From: Cymodocea nodosa | Taxonomy: Eukaryota > Streptophyta > Magnoliopsida > Alismatales > Cymodoceaceae | DNA: 64,000 nucleotides | NCBI GenBank assembly: GCA_036874045.1 | Contig: CM072336.1 | Coordinates: forward strand, 23,263,501 to 23,327,500 | Reading direction: 5' to 3' | Shown here: positions 11,100-21,724 of the stretch, piece by piece | Layout of the letters: each line of letters opens with the position of its first letter | Numbering within the stretch: the stretch's first letter is position 1 | Translations under genes and position numbers: made by a program | Notes under the pieces: generated by a model | Database searches by the model: none | Told to the model about the DNA's origin: nothing | The model's input: only the letters and a program-made list of their open reading frames with translations

Positions 11100-12415
11100 T
11101 GTTTAGAATGAAAAGGTGCATATTATTAACGGTTAAATGCATAATAGTTAGCTTATCATATAAGAATTAAGTCATTATGTTATAATTGCACTGTTATATA
11201 CTTTAATTAGAATTACTACTTAATTTTGGAGAATTAATGTCAATTTAGTACATTTTTGAACTGTCGGTAAGTTGAGGCTGTGAAATTCTTATGTATCCAA
11301 ATTTTCTGATATTTCGGACAGTTATGTATAACATATCGAACATATTTCGGACAGTTATGTTTAACAGACCGAACATGTGAGATAGTTTTGTTTAAATTGT
11401 CGAACAGTTATGTTTTGAAAGAATATTTTATTATTTCCTAAAGTACACGTGTCAAAACCATAATGCATGACTTAAGTGAACTTTCGGTGAGTTATCTCTA
11501 ACTATTCGAAATTGCAACTGGGCATCAGACATTAATATGTGTAACCCTTCAAAATCTCTTTTTATTTATAAAATAGCTAAGGACATGTGTCATGTTTTGG
11601 TAAAGTGACTTAACTAGACTTTCGGTGAGTTAGTTGTAACTATCCGAAATGCATCTGAGCATTGGATAGTTAGACTTGTATCTCTCCGAAATGTGTATTT
11701 TATTATTAAACTACTATTGACACGTGTCGAGATTTGGTAGATTTACTTAAGTTATATATCGGTGAGTTATCTATAACTATCCGAAATGCATCTAAGCATC
11801 AGATAGTTAAGTTTGTAAGTATCTGAAATGCACCTGAGTATTGGATAGTTAAATTTATGCACGTGTTTTATAGTTAAATCAATGAAGAAAGTCCGTTGAG
11901 TTATCTGTAACTCCACAAACTATTTATTTTCTAATATGCCACTGTAGCGGTTGCAGAAACAAGATAGTTGGAAGAAAAACCATGATTGCATGTATTACGT
12001 AGGGAGAAGAAATCATCGTCGTTGATATGAATGAAGGAAATCCAACCGACCATTCAAGCAGAAGCAGTTACTACTGAAGAAATATAAAAGAAAAGAAGAA
12101 AAAGAAGAAAAGGGTGCGTGTGTGATCGATGGGTATGGTCAGTGTGTATAGAGGAGGAGCATCGAGCTTTCTACAGGCAGCATCGGTAATTCTCTAAAGT
12201 ACCACACCAACCGTCATCACCACTACCATAATCACCAACCATCGTAGGTCTGTGAGAATACTTTCTTGATGTCGAGTCGATTCCGAGCAAAACACGGTGC
12301 TTGACAACCACTGTGAGGAGTGATCGCATCGCAGGAAAGGAAGCCATTTTCACCAAGCGCCGACTCATATTTCAGGAGATCGTAAAGCTTCTAGCCTTGA
12401 CTTCGGGTTGATGCA
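11100..12415 (+). repeat. outer element 3' LTR, left part (split by insertion)
   Basis: The LTR starts TGTTTAGAATG right after a polypurine tract. It matches the inner 5' LTR from 12,416 onward, with differences, until ...GGGTTGATGC, where the inner element is inserted. The rest of this LTR resumes at 19,886. The part 11,270-11,890 has repeated GTGAGTTATCT-AACTATCCGAAA style units. No host gene lies here; the ORFs in the antisense strand are not supported by any family. Confidence 0.85.
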
Positions 12416-14376
12416 TGTTTAGAATGAAAAAGTGCATATTATTAACGGTTAAATGATGGTTAATTGCATAATATTTAGCTTATCATATGAGAATTAAGTC
12501 ATTATGTTATAATTGCACTGTTATATGCTTTAATTGAAGAATCTGCTTAATTTTGGGGAATTAATGTTAATTTAGTATATTTATGAACTATCGGTAAGTT
12601 GCAAGCTGTGAAATTCTTAAGTATCTGAATTTTTTGATATTTCGGATAGTTATGTTTAAATTGCCGAATAGTTATGTTTAAAGAGAATATTTTATTATTT
12701 CCAAATGTACACGTGTCGAGAGCTGGTAGATTTACTTAAGTTATAACTCGTTAAGTTAGCATAACTATACGCGTTGAGTTACATGAATATACACTAAGTT
12801 AACGCGTTATGTTAGCGGCTTATTTCTTTATTGCATGTATTTTATGCACGTGTTGAATTTAAATGCTTTAGAATATCATGTGAGATGCACATGTTTAACT
12901 CGTTAAGTTAGTATAACTGCACACGTTGAGTTACATGAATATACACTAAGGTAACGCGTTAGGTTAGCGGCTTATTTCTTTATTGCATGTATTTTATAGT
13001 TATTTTCCAAAATGCCACTATAGCGGTTGCAGGAACAGATAGTTAGAAGGAAAAACCACGTTTACACGTATCACGTAGGAATTCAATCGTGCATGGAGAA
13101 GGAAGCATCGTCGTTGATCTGAAGGAAGGAAATCTAATCGATCATTCAAGCAGAAGCAGTTACTACTGAAGAAATATAAAAGAAAAGAAGAAAAAAAGAA
13201 GAAAGTGTGATCGATGGACGGTAGTGTATACAAAGGAGGAGCACCGAGCTTTCTACAGACAGTATCGGCGATTCTCCGAAGTATCACACCAACCATCATA
13301 TCACCACCATAATCACCAACCATCGGAGGTATGTGAGAATACTTTCTTGATGTCAGGTCGATTCTAAGCCAAATATAGTGCCTGACAACCACTGTGAGGA
13401 GTGATCGCGTCGCGGGAAGGGAAGCCATTTTCACTAAGCACTGACTCATATTTCAGGAGATCGTAAAGCTTTTAGCCTTGGCTTCGGGTTGATGCCTGTA
13501 TGCTGAAGAGGAGATCATCTTGCAATTCTGGACTCGCGATTCTATAGGGAGAGGAGACAGAATTGTAAATGGTTTAATTTTCAGTGGTGTAATCGTGTTG
13601 CAAGTAGTGTCGGAAGTATTTACTGTCAAGTGAGATTACTTTACATTTCACCTTTCGCCCATTTCCATGTTCACATCAAAACAAAAATACCAAAAATAAT
13701 TTATCTTTGTTTGTATGTTGTATTTGAGTGTTGTATTGTTTGTGTTGTATCGTGATTAATGTTATCTGTATCAGTTTTATGATTGTTTTATGTTAGTTTT
13801 TATTTTACAGTTTACTGAAATTGGTTCGTACAAAAAACTTAAAGATTTTAACAGCAACTATTTGAATCATCTGAATGTTAGTATTGCTTAATGATAAATC
13901 CAATGTTAACTAGCATTATAAAGCTTAATTGATGTTATTTACAATCTGTGGAATCGCCCAATGGTTGGCCGAATTCCTCTGTAAATAGCAGTATTATAAA
14001 GAAAAGACAGGCTCGTGGAGTTAACTCAAGTCCACGAGGATAGTCCGTTGAGTTAGCCATAACTCAACGAACTAAGTTCGTTGAGTTAACTGTAACTCAA
14101 CGGAGTGCTTATTGAATATAAATTTGAATTGTTCACAATCAAACATTTCTTAAATTCGTCAGCAATTCCTTGTGGGATCGACCTGTACTTGCACACTAAT
14201 ACAATAGACATTGTGTACTTGCAGTTAAACTACAAATTGAAATTAATATCTAAATTGTATTAAAGGTTGTTTGTTTACTTCTAAAAGAAAGAATAGGCAT
14301 AAAGATAAATTAACTAAGTAAAAATAGAAGTAACAAATCCAAGTTTTTCTAGTGTAGTGCTGGGAAAACACAAACA
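12416..14376 (+). repeat. inner element 5' LTR
   Basis: It starts TGTTTAGAATG and ends ACACAAACA, giving TG...CA ends and 1,961 bp. The last 770 bases match the 3' LTR (18,979-19,885) closely, but the 3' LTR lacks about 1.05 kb of the middle. It has palindromes at 14,047-14,068 and 14,079-14,101. The two halves of the outer LTR match it as well. Confidence 0.87.
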
Positions 14377-14383
14377 AGTTTTA

Positions 14384-14401
14384 TGGCGCCGTTGCCGAGG
14401 A
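14384..14401 (+). promoter_or_regulatory. primer-binding site of inner element
   Basis: TGGCGCCGTTGCCGAGGA lies 7 bases after the 5' LTR. Sequences of the TGGCGCCGTTGCCGGGGA type are known as the tRNA primer-binding site of many Athila/Tat elements. One base differs here. It fixes the direction of the element as plus. Confidence 0.85.
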
Positions 14402-15348
14402 ATTGAATTGAATTGAATTGAGTCGAAGTGAATTGAATTGAATTGAGTTAAACATTAAAAATATATATATAACATAAAAATAGTTGCGGTTCAACCGACT
14501 GGATCCATCGGTATGACCGGAACATTAAAAAAAAATTGTATATTAATTTTCAAAAAAAAATATTGGTTTTACCAAAACATAGTATCGGTCCAACCGAAAG
14601 AAAAATAAAAAAATAAAAAATATTTAGGTCTGACTGAAGTGTAGTATCAGTTAAACCGGAAAAAAAATTGTATATTAATTTTCAGAAAAAAATATTGGTT
14701 TTATCGAAACATAATATTGGTTCAACCGAAAAAATATATATATATTTAGGTCTGATCGAAGCATAGTATCGGTTAAAACGGTAAAAAAATAGAATAGAAA
14801 ACTTACGAGAGTGAAACTTAGATGTTGCCAAGTGTTAACTCAACGAAGTAAGTCCGTTGAGTGAACCGTAACTCCACGAGGTCAGTAATATAATATAAGG
14901 TCACTCCGTTGAGTTATTTGTAACTCAACGAAGTTAGTCCGTGGAGTTAGCAACAGTAGCTGACTGTGATCTGTTGAGTAATCTGTAACTCAACGAGGTT
15001 AGTTCGTGGATTAAGCAGAACGATTATTCTTTTAACCACAAACGAAACTTTATCGGTTTAGCGGTTACCAAAATTTGAAATTAGTAGTGGTACACGTACC
15101 CATAAAAATAGGAACCACGATGCACGTTGCAAGCCACGTTCTTGCAAAGAGATTTATTCACTTTATGGATGCGTAGTATATATATGAAACAAAATGTTAT
15201 TTACGAGTTACCAGCACTTTTAAAAGAAAGGAGAAAGCGTTGGAGGAACTAAAAGGAGAAGCAGCTGATTCAACCTTCATCCGACAACAAATATTTATAG
15301 AATGGAAAACTTCAGACTGGTATGTAATTAATCTTTTGCTATTTATTT
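14402..15348. other. leader of inner element
   Basis: No gene is visible. It holds a GAATT-type short repeat (14,401-14,445), a GGTTCAACCG/AGTATCGGTT repeat block matching outer positions 2990-3215, then from about 14,797 the block that matches outer 6125 onward. Palindromes lie at 14,908-14,929 and 14,972-14,994. The joint near 14,790 is where the outer element has its env-like ORF. Confidence 0.6.
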
Positions 15349-15908
15349 ATGAGCACATGGACTCGTTCTCTAAGCACTAAACGATTAGTAAGAACACCTA
15401 CCCAGGAATTTTCATTGTAGAGGAGTACTGAAAAATTTTCTGAACTGAACTTTAACGAAATTCTTTGGGGTGTAGCTAACCTTTCTTTAAAAGAGAACGT
15501 AGAGATGACTGCTCTAGTAGAAAAATCATTAAGAGAAATTCTGTATCCTGAATTAATTGATGAACCTTCATGTATTCGATTGCCAAACTTTGAGGGAGAT
15601 AGGTTTGAACTGAAATCTAATTATATTAGTCAATTGCCACATTTTCATGGATTAGAAAGAGAGGATGCCTATTATTTCCTTAGAGAATTTAACGAGGTTT
15701 GTCAAATATAATCCAGCAAGTAAACAATCGTCTAGAATTTATATTTGAAAATGCTGCAAATCAAAATTAGAATAGAAATATATCACTTAGACAAAAGGAA
15801 CCAATGGAAGTTAGACCTACTGGAGGATTACCAATACAAGCTATACCTAATCCTGTCAATAGAACAGTTAATGAAATTGATACCTCTTCTGGGAGGGCAG
15901 CTAAATGA
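15349..15908 (+). pseudogene. Athila-type gag, copy B (inner element), truncated
   Basis: It starts with the same MSTWTRSLSTKR as copy A and has the ELIDEPSCIRLPNFEGDRFE block and the LREFNEVCQ block. The sequence then jumps from copy A position about 7040 to about 7818, losing roughly 775 bp with the whole middle of the capsid region. An in-frame TAG (about 15,418-15,420) also breaks the N-terminal part. The remaining tail (QKEPMEVRPTGGLPIQA) ends at a stop near 15,906-15,908. It cannot make a working Gag. Confidence 0.82.
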
Positions 15909-16097
15909 AGCAGCATATCTGAAGCAACTATCTATATGTATATATGTTTTATTTTAAGTTAATAGTATCATAGAGTTAATTTTTAACTCAACGAACTTAG
16001 TCCGTTGAGTTATGCCTTAACTCCACGAGGGTGTGTAGTAGTTATGTTAATTTTTGTTTCTGCTAAATTTTTGTTTTTTATTTTATAGAATCGACAA
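15909..16097. other. gag to F-box spacer of inner element
   Basis: A short spacer with a GTTGAGTTA-type palindrome (16,003-16,023) and a T-rich stretch ending TTTATAG just before the F-box ATG, as in the outer copy. Confidence 0.4.
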
Positions 16098-17237
16098 ATG
16101 GAATTAATGCAATTACCATTGGATGCACTAAGGGAACTACTAAGTAACTTGTCAGCTAAAGATCTATGCAGACTGTGTTGTGTATCAAAGGAAATTAAAG
16201 ACTGTATTGAAGAAAAACATTTTCAGGGACTACAAGCTGCAAAAATGACTAAGATTAGAGATGGATTCATATGGAGGTCATTTAATCGTAGTTCAAATAC
16301 CCATGAATATCTGGCTATGGAAGAAACTACTGGAATTCAACCCAATGCATTAGAAGGAATGAGTCATATTATGGGGATAGATGAAGGATTAATCATATAC
16401 AAGACAAGACCAAGGTATGCAAGTTTATCATTACCTGATATTTTGATAAGAAATCCTATAACAGGAGAAGAATGGAATATAGGAAGACCTAATATATTTG
16501 AAGCACCAATTGAAAATTGTGGGTCAGCTTTAATATTTTCTGATAAAAATTCTACAATTCCTGAAAAATTATATTATTGGAGACCTACAGGAAATTGGGG
16601 TGAAGATTTACACTTAAGTGTGTATAATTTTCTAAACAGATCTTGGAATGAAAACATTATAATATATCTAGGACAGAAATCATTAATTAACCAAACACAT
16701 GTCATACTTGATGGATATATCTATTTAGTCACGGAGATATCATTAGCATATGGATCTGATTTATACATAGTGAGCATAGACAGTTATGATGATTATATAG
16801 AAATTTTACCTATACCGAGTGAAATAGCTAAAACACCATCTGCAGAATTTAATGAAATTCAAATAGGAATGTGGTATAATGAAGAAGATGATCCTACTTT
16901 ATGTCTGATAAGATGGTGGGATGAACTGATAAAATTTCAAATATGGATTATAGAAGACATGAATGAATGGAAGTGGGAAGAGGAGTATATTGAAATAGAT
17001 GTAGAAATAGAAACTGCTACATTAACCTAGAACCAAAAAGGATCCCTTTCTGCATTACATATCATTAATGGTAATATACTCGTATTTGGAATTTATAATA
17101 TATTGCATGTTTACAAATTAAAAAGGAACAAGAACTGCATTAAAACAGAATTAATAGCAAGAAGAACTATGCCTAAAAAGTTTGCTTGGACTGATACATT
17201 TATTCCATTTGTTTCTACTTTTCAATCATGTTCTTAA
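16098..17237 (+). pseudogene. retrotransposon-borne F-box protein gene, copy B
   Basis: The gene is open from ATG 16,098 for 310 codons. The F-box lies at residues about 5-45 (LPLDALRELLSNLSAKDLC, RLCCVSKEIKDCIEEKHF). A C-terminal region follows with NPITGEEWNIGRP, SALIFSDKN and a Trp-rich acidic tail (MNEWKWEEEYIEID). A TAG at 17,028-17,030 stands where copy A has TGG (Trp). Past it, the frame goes on (SLSALHIINGNILVFGIY) to TAA at 17,235-17,237, the same end as in copy A, giving 379 codons in all. By eye the two copies share about 86% of residues over the central 265. As it stands, copy B could still make a 310-residue F-box protein that lacks only the last 69 residues. Whether it is transcribed is unknown. 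Known F-box proteins would place it in an SCF complex; the target cannot be guessed. Confidence 0.85.
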
Positions 17238-18970
17238 GCTGTGATTTTGTGTGTTTAACGTGTGTATTCTGCATTTATTTTAAGAAAAAAAAGAAGAAGG
17301 AATTTTGAAGTTTTTCATGTTCATTTTATAAAAAAAAAACAAACAAAACAAAATATCAATCCAGTTTGTTGGTATCTGTTTTGGGAAACCAACTAGCTTG
17401 CTTGTGAGCCACCAAAGGCATAGGAGCTTGGGTTCCACACAAGACACTGATTTATTAATATCTGTTAAATGTTATTTTGTTTTATATTCTGTATTTATCT
17501 AGGAATGAAAAGTTTTTCAGAATCAAAAATCGGAATATGTAGAAAGAGATACAAATGGAACAAGGTATGTAACCAATTACTTATCTTGAATTTTAAATCA
17601 AACAAAACTTTATTCATACCTGCTACAATTACTGTACTTATTGTCAAATCTTTTACATTGAGGACAATGTAAAATGTAAGTATAGGGGGGAGGTAATTAA
17701 AGTAACAGCCATGTAAGTTTGTTAATTAAAGGAATTAAAATGGTACTGCAAAGTTTTGAGGAAATTGAAAATTTTTATGAACTTGTTGTAACTATCCGAT
17801 AATTGAGACTGTAAAATTTTTATAAACTGCTTGAATGTTATATTTAGAAGGCTATAGAAGATGCTATAGAATTTATTATTTATGTAAATCTTATGATTTT
17901 TCTGAATTTCATGAGTTTAACAGTTTCATGATTTTAAAATGAAATCAGAATATTTAATGCTTAATCAGAAAATTATCTGAAGTCCTGAAGGAGCTGAGAT
18001 GTGAATTCTAGATTAAATGAAACACATATGATGAAAGATACATTTACTTTGATTGATTGAACTTGTAGAATGATTTATGTGTAGATCTTATTAAACTACA
18101 GATAAAGTATGAGCTTATTGTTATGGATTCATATTTTTAGTAAATGATAGAAGCAGGATTATATGAGATTGGTGTTTTACTGCATCTGTATTAATGAAAT
18201 GCGTGCATATACAGTATGTGATTAATGCTTTATTTTGTGTGTGCATTTATTTTTAGAAAAAAAAAAAAAAAACTTTGAGAGTTTATTGACTTGTTTGATC
18301 ACGAGCCTTTTGTACTTGAGTAGATAGGTATGTAAGGATTGTTGACCTGAAAAAGGACTCTGAAAATCTGACAACCTAAGATCCTGATCAGATCTGGGAT
18401 TGTTGACTGAAAGCTCGTTACATGGGTACATTAGAAAGCTCTTGTATGACTCAAGCTTGTCAAATTAACTTTTAAGGTACAAAAATATATATATATATAT
18501 ATTGTTCTGAAAGATACAAGTGTTTTGTGAAATACAGATATCTTATGAATCGAGTATATTTTTTGTTATCTAGAATTGCTGAAATATGAATCTGGAATTG
18601 ACTTTTTAAGTTGTTTAATGGAAATACAATTCTTTATTCTACTTGTCTTAATTAGATTGAATTGGATTGTACTTTGATTCGTATGTTGTTGAAATTTCTT
18701 CTAGAAAACTTATTGGAAAATTCAGGATTACAGATGATGAAAAGAAGAACAAACAATAATATAATTAACACCTATATGAAGATGATATACTTTGTATGTA
18801 ATTTACATATATTCTAAATATCTTTGCAGGTTGATTACTGAAGCATACAGAATATATGTTTATGCTAAACAGAAAAAAAAAAACAAAAGGGGAAGAATTA
18901 ATTCTAGCACTTTTTGAAAGACCAATTAATTAGATCTTAGTTTGCTAAGGGACTAGCAAAATTTAGGTAT
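17238..18970. other. 3' noncoding tail of inner element
   Basis: No ORF of note. The sequence is matched almost throughout by outer positions 9345-11,091. It includes the conserved internal polypurine-like tract (about 17,676-17,692: GTAAGTATAGGGGGGAGG) after TTGAGGACAATG, and a TA microsatellite near 18,486-18,502. Confidence 0.65.
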
Positions 18971-18978
18971 GGGGGAAG
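18971..18978 (+). promoter_or_regulatory. polypurine tract of inner element
   Basis: GGGGGAAG immediately precedes the TG of the 3' LTR, identical to the outer element. Confidence 0.85.
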
Positions 18979-19885
18979 TGTTTAGAATGAAAAAGTGCAT
19001 ATTATTAACGGTTAAATGATGGTTAATTGCATAATATTTAGCTTATCATATGAGAATTAAGCTATTATGTTATAATTGCACTATTATATGCTTTAATTGA
19101 AGAATCTGCTTAATTTTGGTTGAAGTATTTACTGTCAAGTGAGATTACTTTACATTTCACCTTTCGCCCATTTCCATGTTCACATCAAAACAAAAATACC
19201 AAAAACAATTTATCTTTGTTTGTATGTTGTATTTGAGTGTTGTATTGTTTGTGTTGTATCGTGATTAATGTTATCTGTATCAGTTTTATGATTGTTTTAT
19301 GTTAGTTTTAATTTTACAGTTTACTTAAATTGGTTCGTACAAAAAACTTAAAGATTTTAATGGTGACTGTTTGAATCATCTAAATGTTAGTATTGCTTAA
19401 TGATAAATCCAATGTTAACTAGCATTAAAAAGCTTAATTGATGTTATTTACAATATGTGGAATCGCCCAATGGTTGGCCGAATTCCTCTATAAATAGCAG
19501 TATTATAAAAAAGAGACAAGCTCGTGGAGCTAACTCAAGTCCACGAGGATAGTCCGTTGAGTTAGTCATAACTTAACGAACTTAGTCTGTTGAGTTAACT
19601 GTAACTCAACGGAGTGCTTATTGAATATAAATTTGAATTATTCACAATCAAACATTTCTTAAATTCGTCAGCAATTCCCTGTGGGATCGACCTGTACTTG
19701 CACACTGATACAATAGACACTATGCACTTGCAGTTAAAGTATAAATTGGAATTAATATCTAAATTGTATTAAAGGTTGTTTGTTTACTTCTAAAAGAAAG
19801 AATAGACATAAAGATAAATTAACTAAGTAAAAATAGAAGTAACAAATCCAAGTTTTTCTAGTGTAGTGCTGGGAAAACACAAACA
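18979..19885 (+). repeat. inner element 3' LTR, internally deleted
   Basis: It begins TGTTTAGAATG and ends ACACAAACA. After about 140 bases it jumps from the position matching 12,557 to the one matching about 13,615, a deletion of roughly 1.05 kb. The rest matches the 5' LTR closely. Confidence 0.87.
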
Positions 19886-20805
19886 ATGCCTGTATGTTGA
19901 AGAGGAGATTATCTTGCAATTCTGGACTTGCGATTCTATAGGGAGAGGAGACAAGATTGTAAGTGGTTTAATTTTCAGTGGTGTAATCACGTCGTATGTA
20001 GTGACGGAAGTATTTACTATTGATTGAGATTACTTTACATTTCACCTTTTGCCCATTACCATGTTCATATTAAACCAAAAATACCAAAAATAACTTATCT
20101 ACTATTGTATGTTGTATTTGAGTATTGTATTGTTTGTGTTGTATCGTGATTAATGTTATCGTTGTCAGTGTTGTGATTGTTTTATGTTTGTTTTAGTTTT
20201 ACAGTTTACTGAAATTGGTTCATTCAAAAGACTTAAAGATTTTAATGGTTACTGTTTGAATTATCTGAATATTAGTATTGTTTAATGATAAATCCAGTGT
20301 TTACTAACATTAAAGAGCTTAATTGAGGCTATTTACAATCTGTGGAACCACCCAATGGTTGGCCGAATTCCTCTGTAAATAGTAGTATTTAAAAAGAAAA
20401 GACAGGCTCGTGGAGTTAACTTAAGTCCACGAGGTTAGTCCGTTGAGTTAGCCATAACTCAACAAACTTTATCTATTAAGTTAACTATAATTCAATGGAG
20501 AGCTTATTGAATATATAAATTTGATTGTTAACAAACGGACAGTTCTAAACTCTTAAGCAATTCCCTATGAGATCGACCTGTACTTGCACATTGATACAAT
20601 AGACACTGTGCACTTGTAGTTAAAGTACAAATTGGAATTAATATCTAAATTGTATTAAAGGTTGTTTGTTTACTTCTAAAAGAAAAAGAATAGGCATAAA
20701 GATAAATTAACTAAGTAAAAACAGAAGTAACAAATCCAAGTTTTTCTGGTACGTTATTGGAGATCTAATCAGATATTCTGGTGTCGTGCTGGGAAAACAC
20801 AAACA
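19886..20805 (+). repeat. outer element 3' LTR, right part
   Basis: It resumes the LTR broken at 12,415 (ATGCCTGTATG, then the GGGAGAGGAGACA block) and ends ACACAAACA at 20,805. It is more diverged from the inner LTRs than they are from each other, in line with the outer element being older. A palindrome lies at about 20,442-20,463. Confidence 0.83.
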
Positions 20806-21724
20806 CTCCTCCTCTGTACACATTGGCCATACCCATCGATCACACACACTTTACTTCTTTTTCTTCTTTCCTTTTATATTTCTTCAGTGGTAACTGCTTC
20901 TACTTGAATGGTCGGTTGGATTTCCTTTATTCATATCAACGACGATGATTTCTTCTCCTTTCAACGAGTGAATTCCTACGTGATACGTGCGATCGTGGTT
21001 TTTCCTTCCAACTGTCTTATTTCTGCAACCGCTACAATGACATATTAGAAAATAAACAGTCCATGGAGTTATAGATAACTCAACAGACTTTCTTCGTTGA
21101 TTTAACTATAAAACACATGCATAAATTTAATTATCCGATGCTCAGGTGTATTTCGGATACTTATAAACTTAACTATTCGATGCCTAGATGCATTTCAGAT
21201 ACTTACAAATAACTCACTGATATATAACTTAAGTAAATCTACCAAATCTCGACACGTGTCAATAGCAGTTTAATAATAAAAGAAACATTTCGGAGAGTTA
21301 CAGGTCTAACTATCCGATGCCCAGCTACAATTTCGGATAGTTATAGATAACTCACCGAAAGTTCACTTAAGACATGCATTATGATCTCAACACGTGTACT
21401 TCAGGAAATAATAAACTATTCTTTAAAAACATAAATGTTCGACAGTTTAAACATAACTATCTGATACATGTTCGATATGTTAAACATAACTATCTGAAAT
21501 ATCAGAAAATTCAGATACTTAAGAATTTCACAGCCTGCAACTTACCGACAGTTTAGAAATGTACTAAATTAACATTAATTCACCGAAATTAAGCAGATTC
21601 TTTAATTAAAGCTTATAACAGTGCAATTATAACATAATAGCTTAATTCTCATATGATAAGCTAAATATTATGCAATTAACCATCATTTAACCGTTAATAA
21701 TATGTACTTTTTCATTCTAAACAT
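20806..21724 (-). repeat. inverted LTR fragment of the same family
   Basis: Read on the minus strand, this is the first about 1.06 kb of the same LTR (matching 11,100 to about 12,160), starting TGTTTAGAATG at 21,724. It stops exactly where the outer LTR ends (20,805/20,806). The simplest reading is that the outer element inserted into an older, opposite LTR; the remaining piece would then lie left of the window. No polypurine tract precedes its TG start on the minus strand, so it is a 5' LTR or a solo LTR. Confidence 0.8.

Larger units (their letters stand above)
12416..19885 (+). mobile_element. inner non-autonomous Athila-type LTR retrotransposon
   Basis: A complete element by its ends: 5' LTR 12,416-14,376, primer-binding site from 14,384, leader, shortened gag, F-box gene, 3' noncoding tail, polypurine tract 18,971-18,978 and 3' LTR 18,979-19,885. 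It has no reverse transcriptase, RNase H or integrase, so it would need enzymes from another element. It is inserted in the outer element's 3' LTR: the left flank ends ATGCA (12,411-12,415) and the right flank starts ATGCC (19,886-19,890), a 5-bp target duplication with one change. The interrupted LTR reads on smoothly across the join (GATGC then CTGTATG). Internal structure matches the outer element with three deletions: pol, the env-like ORF and about 775 bp of gag. Confidence 0.88.

Noticed and set aside
12171..13449. Minus-strand ORFs inside the LTRs (12,171-12,368 and 13,018-13,449)
   Set aside because: They lie at the same place in two LTR copies, so they only reflect the LTR sequence. 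They resemble no protein family and run against the element's direction.
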